From: Bugula neritina
Taxonomy: Eukaryota; Bryozoa; Gymnolaemata; Cheilostomatida; Bugulidae
DNA: 64,000 bases
Reading direction: 5' to 3'
NCBI GenBank assembly: GCA_964035545.1
Contig: OZ037766.1
Coordinates: 31,813,773 to 31,877,772, forward strand
The translations under genes and the position numbers were made by a program. This document shows positions 47,508 through 57,234 of this stretch, piece by piece. Position 1 is the first letter of the stretch, and every line of letters begins with the position of its first letter. The notes beneath the pieces are model-generated. The model saw only the letters and a program-made list of their open reading frames with translations. It did no database searches and had not been told where the DNA came from.

Positions 47508-47602
47508 AATATGAAGAATAACAGACAGACAAAAGACTATATATTGCTACAAGCATTAGTATTCTTCTTGTTTGGTGCCTTTTGTCTTTTATTCTTCATA
47601 TT
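47508..47602. mobile_element. Small inverted-repeat (MITE-like) element, unit 1
   Basis: Arms TATGAAGAATAACAGACAGA...AAAAG and CTTTTGTCTTTTATTCTTCA about 45 bases apart. A matching copy is in unit 3 at 62264-62358, so it predates the duplication. Lost from unit 2 where a Penelope-like element replaced the region. Confidence 0.6.
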
Positions 47603-47765
47603 ACAGTACATTCATCAATAATGTCAAAACACAAGATTTTATCACTATACAATAAATATTTAGATTAATGAGTGTTTAGAATAATTGTACTGGACAACAT
47701 ATTATGGAAACACTTATTACTGTTATATATCTATATATCACTTATTACTGTATCTATAAATGTAG

Positions 47766-47850
47766 TACTAGGCCTGTATCAGACTATGAATACGACACAC
47801 TCTGTGTGCAGGTGTATGCCTGGGCAGTGACATATGGAGGACAGGCTGTT
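47766..47850 (+). repeat. Single unit of the downstream VNTR, unit 1
   Basis: One copy of the block (CTGTGTGCAGGTGTATGCCT) that is tandemly expanded in unit 2 (six) and unit 3 (nine). Confidence 0.85.
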
Positions 47851-48832
47851 GCCGATGTAATTTGTCTCCCTTCTTCACGCTGCTGCCACGCTAACGAATC
47901 ATAAGGAACAATGAGGCTGTTACAGTTTAATGCCAACATCTTTGCAGAAACTACCAGTGCATAGTGATAAACATGGACGAACTGCTTTATGGGCTCTAAC
48001 GCAAGATTTTTCCTCAGGTTCGCCCGTCAAGCCTTTTCCATGGTCGGGTGTTTTAGCAAAGCAGAGGGGGTTTAGAATCACAATTTTTTCTCCTAAATGA
48101 GCTGTCTTCCCAGACTAATAATTCCCACCAGCCCAAAATACTGGTTATAAGGTGCCTGTGACTCCCCTTTATCTTTTCACCGATATCTATGCAGGCTACG
48201 AGTTGGACTTGGTTGAAATTGACCATCTAAACACCTACAAAAGCTCCATCAGATGAGACTTACTATTTCTTACTTACTTATTCTGTATCTTACAGTTAGA
48301 CTGTATTTACAATATTTTTACTAAAATATCAAAATGCTCGTGATTTGAAACTTAAAAATTATATACTAATCGTAATTGTGCTGTTACCAGCAATAAGCAT
48401 ACTCAATCTTGCATATAGATATATAACTATTTGCTCAAATGTTTCTATAAGGCTAAAACCAATAAAACTACTAAACAAATTTCTCAGTAGCTACTACTTC
48501 TTAGAAATTTTCTAAATTCCCAAAAAACAAAAGTGACTTGAGTACAATAATGCAAACTGAGTGAGAACATGAACTGATGTTATCTTCATCCTTGTCTTTT
48601 TAAGAAATCACGTTTGACAAAGCAAAAAAACCAGGTTACAAGGAACTGAAAGCTAAAATATCTCGTGCTTAACTTTTTGCAGAAACTGAGCTATATATAA
48701 GCTGGTCTGTATTTATAAGACAATACTCAATCAGTGCTGTTAATAGAGTTAAATGCCAACTAATTCATATAATGATTCCTTTGTTACAAAAGAATTTATC
48801 TTTATTAGTTGCTTATTCAAAAGAATAAAAGA

Positions 48833-48879
48833 ATAAGCAAAGTAAATTCTTTTATTGCAAAAGAATTTACTTTGCTTAT
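48833..48879. repeat. 20-bp perfect inverted repeat
   Basis: ATAAGCAAAGTAAATTCTTT and its complement separated by seven bases. The same hairpin is present in unit 2 near 57727. No associated gene. Confidence 0.8.
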
Positions 48880-51009
48880 CATCAGTCAATAACATTCTCA
48901 TGAACTATCTCTAAATTGAGCAACTAAATTTTTCACACTGAATAAACAGCAGACGTCAAAGTCTGGTAAGAAGAAATCCTGCTGATGTTATCTATTTAAT
49001 TGTATGTTACATTACTTTTCAAATCCTATAAACTATCGATTATAAAATACAACAAAAAGACGTTCTAACACGTGTACCTATCATAAAAGCTATACTATAG
49101 TGCATGTTCTTGCAAACATACTTACTCTTGTGCTACTCAGAACACTATTTCACACCTACGTATGAACTCGTAGCTGAAGTGGGATGCAATAAGACTGTAG
49201 CTTGGAGCTAACTGTCTCGGCCAGCAACTCAACTTTACTCACATTTACTTGTACATATGCATATATGCATGCAATTCTTATGTAATATAGTGTCATGGCC
49301 CTTGAACCTATTCTGCAGTTCTTTTCTCAAAACAAATAGAGTGAAAGGTATTTCTTTAGAATGAAACTATTTATTAGAAGAGTAGAACAAAGCTGCATGA
49401 GTTTAACAACAATATACAACATGACAGCTACAAACAGCTACAAGCTTTAATAATATGAAAGCTATAGTTGACAGAAGGCTGATTGCATCAACAAAAGCAT
49501 TATAGAACCTAATTGGGATCTATATTTATTCTAATAGAAATTACTTTTGTACACTCTTTTATTCTTTTAAATAGGGAACAAGGCCTATCTCTTTTCTCAC
49601 AGCATTACATTTTTGTTGTGTTGGTTGTACAATTACTATGATTTCTGGGATATATGGTTTTGTTTATATTTGTTGGTTGACTTGTGGTGAAAATGTGCTA
49701 AAAATATATGCAGGTGTCAATAAGAAATTAATTCATAGTTTATTTTCAACTTAAAAAAATTGTATTCAACAAATACTGTTGCAGATGATGAATTAAACTG
49801 CAAATTCACCAAATAGAAGTTACCACATTGAAGACCCAGTTTGTAGTACAAGTGGTATAGAATACTTTATAGTGTAAATTTGAGTACAACATTATTATTT
49901 ACTTGTGTTTATATTTCAGTTACTGCTGTTATTATTGTATAGTGTTGCTGTTCATTTATAATATTGAAATTGAATAATAATAATATTGAACTTTATAATA
50001 ATTGAAGATTTGAACCTAGCAGAATTGTGCAAATTATTTTGATGGGAAACTTTTTTATATTTACAAGAAGGCCACAGCTACAAGACACTGGAACATAAAT
50101 AGAGTTATTTGTCACTTTGTAAATATATATTAAACATTGAAGAGAACTAATGGTGTAGCACTTCAAACTAATATTGCTCATTTGCAACAGTGGAAGGGAT
50201 TTATCTTGACTAAATCGCTAAACACATATAAAATGTAAAAACAACATAAATTGTCCAAAACTCAAACTTTCAGCCTAGATCTGAGACAGCACAATTCGCT
50301 TTACTCTATGTTTGAAAGAGTTGTCTTTCTTATGCTACTTTATATTTGAAAGAGTTGTTTCCCTCGTGTTACACTATATTATTTGAAGAAGTAAAGCACC
50401 TTTGACCAAATGTTCATTTTAATTGTCTTCTATAAACAATAATCCATATACAATCGTATATGCTTCTTTTTCGTTTAAAATAATGTGCTTTTTATGCACA
50501 TAATATTCTTTTCTTTTGTGAAACACAAAACTCAACGCAACAAACTGTCTAAAAAGTGTAAAATATTTAAAAGTTAAATCATAATTTGTTTTTATGTGTT
50601 TATTTTTTGCATAGCTATAGAGAGCTTGAAAATCAATCAAAGGAATATGGCATGCACACCTGCTTTGCAGATTATGACTTACAGTATCAAAATTAATATG
50701 ATGAAATAAATAAATGGTTAAGCTTTGCAGAAGTATAATCTGTATATTTTACAACAGTTGAAAAAATTACTTTTTGCAATATGGGTATATTTAATTATAA
50801 CAAAATACATCATGCAAGATATACATTTTCTATTAAATTTTCCAACCTCCTCCTACATGTATGTTTGATGTATAGTCTAGTTGAGAGATGATGAGAGGTC
50901 TAAATGTTTACTATTGGTGTAAGTTAGTTATACTTCATTTGTAAAGAGTATATATCTAAGCCTATCACAAGATGAGTATACATTACAACAATATATTAAA
51001 ATAGTTGGG

Positions 51010-51016
51010 TATAAAA
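51010..51016 (+). promoter_or_regulatory. TATA box, lectin copy 2
   Basis: TATAAAA in the conserved block, 120 bases before the ATG at 51130. Confidence 0.65.
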
Positions 51017-51129
51017 AGAAAGTGCTATGACAATTCATCGCATTGAAATCAAAAAGACTCAATCAGTAACACTATAAAATAATAGTCATTGAAAGCAGAT
51101 ATAAATAGTCTATCCTGTATGATATCAAC

Positions 51130-52154
51130 ATGAATAGAGAGACATTTGCTCTGATTTGTGTAGTTTCGGCAGCATATTTTGCTGGAGCAAGCTCAACAGC
51201 ATGTAATGGTATGAGTAATAGTCTATTGCCATGTTAAAGTAACTGAAATAAAGTCAATTTTGTATTTTCACAACTCGTTGGAGTAGTTTAAGGAAAAGGA
51301 TTGGTAACACAAAATTACTATATAAAATTTTTGTTATGCATGTGTACAAATTTATCTGTGTTTTATTTTATGCAATACTGTGTTTTCCCCAAAGATAATA
51401 TTTTAGCTCTATTTCCAGATGCCTTGTCATGTCCGAGGGGTTATCTATACAACCCTCACTCTATGTCATGTTTCAAAATCAGCACTCAGAAGAAAAATTG
51501 GGATGATGCAAAAGCTGCCTGTCAGAGTGTTGGAGACAGACTGGCTGTGTTTGATAGTCTGGAATCTATTTCTTGGGTTAAACACATGAGGAAAACTCAT
51601 CAAGGTGATGTAAAATATGCAAAACAGGAAGGTTTAGTTTTTATTTTATTTTGTTGGATATAAGAGTATAATTGAATTTGGACAACTTGCAAATGCAATT
51701 TTCATTGTTAATAAGTTATTAAAAGTTATAATGTAGTATTGTCTAAACTTACTTTAGGAAAGTAGGAGACTTTGACAAATTCTTTTTAAATAAACCAGAT
51801 CTTTCCCAAGATACATGTGTGCAGTATATTATATATGCATATTATTTAAGTTATATCACAGCAACCTATTATGTGAATTATAAATCTTAATCATTTAAAA
51901 TTAATTCTACAGACTGGATTCCACACATTGATAATTACTTATGGATTGGTGGCCAAGAGTTTGATGGCCGATGGCAATGGGATGGTAACGTTAGAAAGGA
52001 CATAGTGGTGGCTGATTGGCATAAATATCAACCTGACAACAATGGTGGCCCTCAAGATTGTCTTGGCTTGTTTTACAGGCGTTACAAACTGCAATGGGAT
52101 GATGGAGGATGCTCACATGCTAGGTATTTTATATGTGAGAAATCTTTGAGATAA
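51130..52154 (+). CDS. Secreted C-type lectin, copy 2 (QPD type)
   Basis: Exons 51130-51208, 51419-51604, 51913-52154; 168 residues; same phases as its neighbours. Signal peptide MNRETFALICVVSAAYFAGA, one lectin domain. At residues 128-130 it has QPD where copies 1 and 3 have EPN, and the loop is one residue shorter than in copy 1 (QPDNNGGPQDC). QPD in this fold normally means galactose-type binding. Other changes cluster in the same exon (YRRYKLQWDDGGCSHARYF), while exon 2 is almost identical between copies. Exon 1 donor is GTATGA instead of GTGAGT. The 3' UTR is interrupted by a LINE. Confidence 0.92.
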
Positions 52155-52245
52155 ACTGTTAGTAAACCACCATGTTATAAATAAGTAATTTATACAAACT
52201 TTGTGTTGAAGACAATAATTATTGCTAATATAAGAATATTCTGTA

Positions 52246-53671
52246 CACAAAATACACAAAATTTTGTCGGTTTCTCAATTTGGCTTCCAACAGAAGAAGG
52301 GTGCACAAGACGCACTGTTTAAGTTTTCAGACCAATCTTTCAAAGCACTTAATGACTCATTAGTAATATTGGGTATTTTCATTGATTTCTCAAAAGCATT
52401 CGATACAATCAACCACAATATTTTGCTAAAGAAACTACGAGATTACAATTTTGATTCTCACTCCATAAGTTTATTCCAAAACTACTTGACTAATCGAACA
52501 CAGCATGTTATAATAGAGAACAGTATATCCAATTCCTTGCATATCACCTGTGGAGTTCCCCAGGGCTCTATCCTGGGCCCTGTGCTCTTTCTGCTGTACA
52601 TAAATGATTTAGCTACCCATTGTCCTTTATTTGATACTATCCTGTTTGCCGACGACACAAATCTTTTTTGGAAGAGCAAAGATTTAAATGCTGATATTGG
52701 AAATATAAACTCCTCACTAAATAAAGTTAATAACTGGTGCATTGCAAACAAACTAACTCTAAACTTAACGAAAACAAACTATATCATTGTTAAAAACTAC
52801 CAAAAGAATTTTGTACTTAACAGTACCATCCATATTGACAATATACCTCTCTCACCTAGCTCAGAAATAAAATTTTTAGGTGTAGTCATTGACATTAACT
52901 TAAACTGATGTGCTCATATAAATTCTTCAAGGACTCAGCTCAACAAAGTAACTGGTATGATATACTTAGCTTCAAAGTTTTTACCATACAAAGCTTTGAT
53001 TTTATTATATAACAGTCTGATAAACAGCAAACTTACATATTGCTTAGAAGCCTGGGGAAATGCCCCTAAAACCCATCTGAACAAGTTGCTTTTAATTTAA
53101 AAACGCATTATTCGCATTATTTTCCACAAATCACCTACTGAACACACATCACCTCTATTTATCAAAGCAGAAATTCTTCCTATTGATCTCTTGTATATCT
53201 ACCGCCTATGTCTTCTTGGTCATTCAGCTTATTATACTCCATCTCACACCAAACAACCACCAACTTACCTCACCAGACATTCTGAACTTTCCTTACCCTT
53301 ACCTCTCTCTACCTCCGCAGCAGGTCATTGTCAAGTGTCCTACCAGATGTCTAGCAATTGGAATAAGCTACCTCTGACTTTAAGACATCATCAAAGCTTT
53401 GCCACATTTAAAATATTGTTGAAAAAGCACCTACTAAAATCTTTAACTTAATCTGAATAAATAGTTCTCACTATTTTTTCAACTGCCACTTGGGCCCCGT
53501 TCCTTGAATAGCTATGCTACTGAGCACATGGGCCCCCATCTTGACTTCGATTGATATTATATATAAATTGAATTTAGCTCTTTTTGTGTTACTGATGTAT
53601 ATTTGTATTTTTTTGTCCTTTTGTTTTTTTTTTGATGGAAATAAAGAAAACAAACAAACAAACAAACAAAC
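52246..53671 (+). mobile_element. 5'-truncated non-LTR retrotransposon (LINE)
   Basis: Limits come from alignment of units 1 and 3, which lack it: it lies between TCTGTACACAAAA and CAAATAAAGTTC. It ends in an ACAA simple-repeat tail (about seven repeats) as many LINE 3' ends do. Only the reverse transcriptase C-terminal part remains; no endonuclease. It sits between the stop codon and the poly(A) signal of lectin copy 2. Confidence 0.9.
52264..53451 (+). pseudogene. LINE reverse transcriptase remnant
   Basis: Open from 52264 to a TGA at 52906-52908. Motifs: FIDFSKAFDTINH, GVPQGSILGPVLFLLYINDL, and the catalytic ILFADDTNLF (FADD box). After the TGA the similarity continues in the same frame to a second stop (TAA near 53096), and the typical LINE C-terminus (SSNWNKLPLTLRHHQSFATF) is found up to 53451. 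With two in-frame stops and no N-terminal half it is inactive. Clade (CR1, L2 or Jockey-like) not resolved. Confidence 0.9.
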
Positions 53672-53677
53672 AAATAA
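53672..53677 (+). terminator. poly(A) signal of lectin copy 2, displaced by the LINE
   Basis: AATAAA in CAAATAAAGTTCTTTCATT, the same site that lies about 95 bases after the stop in unit 3 but about 1.5 kb after the stop here. Confidence 0.7.
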
Positions 53678-54263
53678 AGTTCTTTCATTCTCATTCAATC
53701 TGATCTTTTGATGACTAGAGAAATTAAAATATGACTATTATAATTGTGTTTCCATTGTTTTTAAAAACTTTTACAGAAGAGACACAAAAGAGCATGACAA
53801 AAAATGTATTATTAACTCACGTGGCCTAAGTGGTATATATTCGTTACCAGTGAAGATTTTTGCAAATTTGAGAATATTTTAGATATATAATATGAGTATG
53901 AAGCTTAGTAGAAATCAATGTCTTAGATTTGCCAGCCAATTATTGTGTGATCCTAATTAAAGTTTACTAGAGCTGGGCATGTTGAGAGTGGTCATAATTT
54001 TAATACATCAGGCTGTAGGAATAGCAGAAATTGTATACGCCTGGAAATGGATGACTCTTATTAATAAACCGTAAAGAAGTTATTGTAGGCGTATAGACAT
54101 TATATTTTGACTGTTATCTTGCAACTTTTCAAAGTATTTATCTTTTAAAAACATTAGCTACAGTCGTTGCCCTTAGTTTGACAGCATAATAATTCTAATT
54201 TATAAATATTATAGCAGCTAATGAAACTTTTTCTACATTTGTGCATTGAATTGTGGTTTTATT

Positions 54264-54897
54264 TAATAAACAAAATTATTCCATACCACTAAAACTATAC
54301 CAATAAGCTCTGCACTACTCAACTTTCACACACTTTTCACTAATCTATGTTGTTTTTATATCCAGATATCTATATTTTGTCAACTTTAATTTATTTTTTA
54401 TGCAAAGAAATCAGTATAACTTTTGACTCATGTAATATATAAAATAAGATTATCTCCCTCATATTAAATAATTTGAAATAACTGCCACTATCTATTATAC
54501 TTTGTGTCATGCATAGTGTTTAACGTAACGTAATAACTTTTGAATTTCTATCATTCATTGTTACTCTGAAGATGGGCACCACTGTGCCCATCTTCAGAGT
54601 AGCAATGAATGGTCGAAATTCAAAAATTATCACGCTACGTTAACCACTATGCATGACACAAAGAATAGAGAGTGGCAGTTATTGTAAATTATTGAAACTA
54701 AGGGAGATAATCTTATTTATGTTACGAAAGTCAAAAATTTACTGATTTGTTTTTTTGCATAAAAATAAATTAGAGTTGACAAAAAAAAAATAGATATCCA
54801 AATATAAAAACAGCATGGACTAGTGAAACTATGTGAGAGTTGAGTAGTGTGGAGCTACTGATATAGTTTTAGTGGTATGGAGTAATTTTGTTTATTA
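54264..54897. repeat. Near-perfect 315-bp-arm palindrome at the 3' end of the Penelope-like element
   Basis: Left arm 54264-54580, right arm 54583-54897, centre GATGGGCACCACTGTGCCCA. The arms include the last codons and stop of the endonuclease frame, so the left arm is an inverted copy of the element's own 3' end. Arms differ by scattered changes, so the structure is not new. Confidence 0.9.
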
Positions 54898-55205
54898 AGT
54901 TGCCGTTTTATTTGTTTAATGTAGAGAGCTTCGGCTACTTTTCGATAGGGGATTCCTTTAAATGAATGATTTCGAACTATTACATTGTCTATTGATATGT
55001 TTCCATGGTTAGAGATGGAGATGTGTTGATAGATTTTGGAATTGATGTCATGGCAGTGTTCATGTATCCTGTGTGATAGGCGACGTCCGGTTTTGCCTAC
55101 ATATGTTTGTTGACATGAAGTTTCAGGGCAGGTTATTTTGTACACTAGGTTGTGAATGTGTTCTTTATTGGTTTTATCTTTGAGATTAAAATGCAAACTT
55201 AAGGG
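54855..55205 (-). pseudogene. GIY-YIG endonuclease domain of a Penelope-like element
   Basis: About 113 residues ending at a stop at 54857-54855. Core LVYKITC...QQTYVGKTGRRLSHRIHEH is the GIY-YIG fold start as found C-terminal to the reverse transcriptase in Penelope-like elements; FKGIPYRKVAEALYIKQIK follows. The frame runs open into the TA repeat at 55210, so there is no true start and the protein is N-terminally missing. Confidence 0.8.
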
Positions 55206-55207
55206 GG

Positions 55208-55209
<2 letters not shown>

Positions 55210-55278
<69 letters not shown>
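55210..55278. repeat. TA dinucleotide microsatellite
   Basis: About 34 TA repeats followed by ATATAATCTTATA variants; marks the broken 5' edge of the Penelope-like fragment. Confidence 0.95.
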
Positions 55279-55280
<2 letters not shown>

Positions 55281-55547
55281 CTTATATTATATATAATCTT
55301 ATATATAATCTTATATATAATTGATTCAGTATCACTGGAACAATGTATGTTAATTTTGCTGAGACTAATGGTTGGTGTACCATCAACACTGCATCCTATG
55401 TACAGTACACTCACCAATAATGTCAAAACACAAGATTTTGTCACTACAATAAATATTTAGATTAGTGAGTGTTTAGAATATACTAGACACTGTATTGTGG
55501 AAACATGTCTTATTACTGTTATATAATAGTTTTTATTTATAAATACA

Positions 55548-55915
55548 GTAGGCCTGTATCAGACTATGAATATGACACACCCTGTGTGCAGGTGTATGCC
55601 TGGGGTGTAGTAGGCCTGTGTCAGACTATGAACATGACACACCCTGTGTGCAGGTGTATGCCTGGGGTGTAGTAGGCCTGTGTCAGACTATGAATATGAC
55701 ACACTCTGTGTGCAGGTGTATGCCTGGGGTGTAGTGGGCCTGTGTCAGATTAAGAACATGACACACCCTGTGTGCAGGTGTATGCCTGGGGTGTAGTAGG
55801 CCTGTGTCATACTATGAATGATACACTCTGTGTGCAGGTGTATGTCTGGGGTGTAGTAGGCCTGTGTCAGACTGTGAACATGACACACCCTGTGTGCAGG
55901 TGTATGCCTGGGTAG
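55548..55915 (+). repeat. About 60-bp VNTR, unit 2 (six copies)
   Basis: Copies of a block with CTGTGTGCAGGTGTATGCCT and GTAGTAGGCCTGTGTCAGAC. Same block is single in unit 1. Confidence 0.9.
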
Positions 55916-56465
55916 TGATATATGGAGGACAGGCTGTTGCCGATGTAATTTCTCTCCCTTCTCCACGCTGCTGCCGCTGACGAATCCTAAGGAACAATGA
56001 GGCTGCTACAGTTTAATGCCAACATCTTTGCAGAAGCTAACAGAGCAAAGTGGTAAACAATGACGAACTGCTTTATGGGCTCCAACTCCAGATTTGTCCT
56101 GGAGGGAGGGAGGTTCATTTTTCAAGCTTTTCCTTTAGTTGGATATTGCAGCAAGACAGCGGAGGTTTAGGATCAAAGTTTTTTTTCTCCTAAATGAGCT
56201 GTCTTCCAAAACTAATGAGCCCCATCTGCCTAAACCACTGGTTATAAGGTGACAGTAACTCGCCTTTGTCCCTTCTCCTATATTTATGCCACATGAGCAG
56301 GCTAGGAGTTGGACTTGGTTGAAATTGACTATCTCAAGTCCTACAAAAGTCCCATCAGATAAGACTTACTAATCGTGTATCCTACAGTTAGACTGTCTTT
56401 ACAATTTCTCTACTGAAACAACTACATTGATGGTGTGTTAGTTTATCAAAATGCTTGTGATTTAA

Positions 56466-57234
56466 AGGATTGCTCTATCTTGTCTAATAAATGGCCATTT
56501 AAGTCAAACACACATAATATTGTGTTTTTCTAAGCATGCATTGACAAAAAGTATTTGACCAAAAGTAGAAAAAGTTAGTTGAAGTTGAGGGTGTAGATTG
56601 GTAACAGCCAAAACGCCGATTTTGAAATGAGCTGGGAAATGTGACGTAACAGCGCCAGCATTCCTGCTGGTCACGTGACTATACAAATGAATAACTATAG
56701 AAATATGACTGTGAGATGTGATCTTTCAGGTCGTAAATTGTATATTTATAGAAGAGCAAATGTGAATTATCTCAATCTATAGTTTTTTGACATTTTAAAT
56801 AACATGTATGTAATAACATTAGGCCATATTTTGCTTGTAACCATTAGAAAAAAGCATTGCAAAAACATGCGTTCTTTAGGATGAATGCCTGCGATCGATC
56901 TAAACTAGGTCAGATTGTGCAATATTACGGGCACACCAAAGCTGACCTATATAGCGCACTGTAACTGCTTGAACGTTATTGGTTGATATTGTGCTCAGCA
57001 ACCTTGAATACTAGCGTTATAGTTAGCACGTGCAGCATAGTTACTGGCGTTCACACGTCACGTTTTAGGCTATTCTTTTTCATGGCTGAAAATTTTACCG
57101 CCCTCAAAATTGGAATTTTGAAAAGCTGTTTTCTAGGCACATATCCCTTTGCAAAGTCACAATTGTTTGCATACACATTAAATTATAGTTCATAATTATA
57201 ATGTGATTGTAATAAACTAAGATTGAGCAATCCT
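56466..57234. mobile_element. TTAA-flanked MITE
   Basis: Present only in unit 2. Terminal inverted repeats AGGATTGCTC(T/A)ATCTT; flanked by TTAA on both sides (56462-56465 and 57235-57238), as in piggyBac- or Kolobok-type transposition. 769 bases, no transposase frame, so non-autonomous. Confidence 0.85.

Larger units (their letters stand above)
43769..49585 (+). repeat. Lectin segmental duplication, unit 1
   Basis: Starts in the PCCA 3' UTR at TATCTCTTTTCTCAC, 22 bases after the stop codon, and ends before the same motif at 49586. Holds the first lectin gene. Gene-free parts (43748-45708 and 46733-49585) are AT-rich with no transposon insertion except a small hairpin element and a 20-bp inverted repeat listed separately. 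Confidence 0.88.
54245..55398 (-). mobile_element. Penelope-like retroelement fragment with foldback end
   Basis: Replaces about 225 bases of unit 1 sequence (47378-47603). Contains a GIY-YIG endonuclease reading frame on the minus strand, followed downstream by a long inverted repeat and preceded by a TA dinucleotide tract at which the element is truncated. The reverse transcriptase part is absent. Confidence 0.75.

Noticed and set aside
47704-47904. Short open frame downstream of lectin copy 1
   Set aside because: Covers the single VNTR unit; no homology and not conserved as a frame in units 2 and 3.
54541-54620. Palindrome centre as a transcription terminator or regulatory hairpin
   Set aside because: It is the centre of the Penelope-like foldback, so transposon structure explains it.
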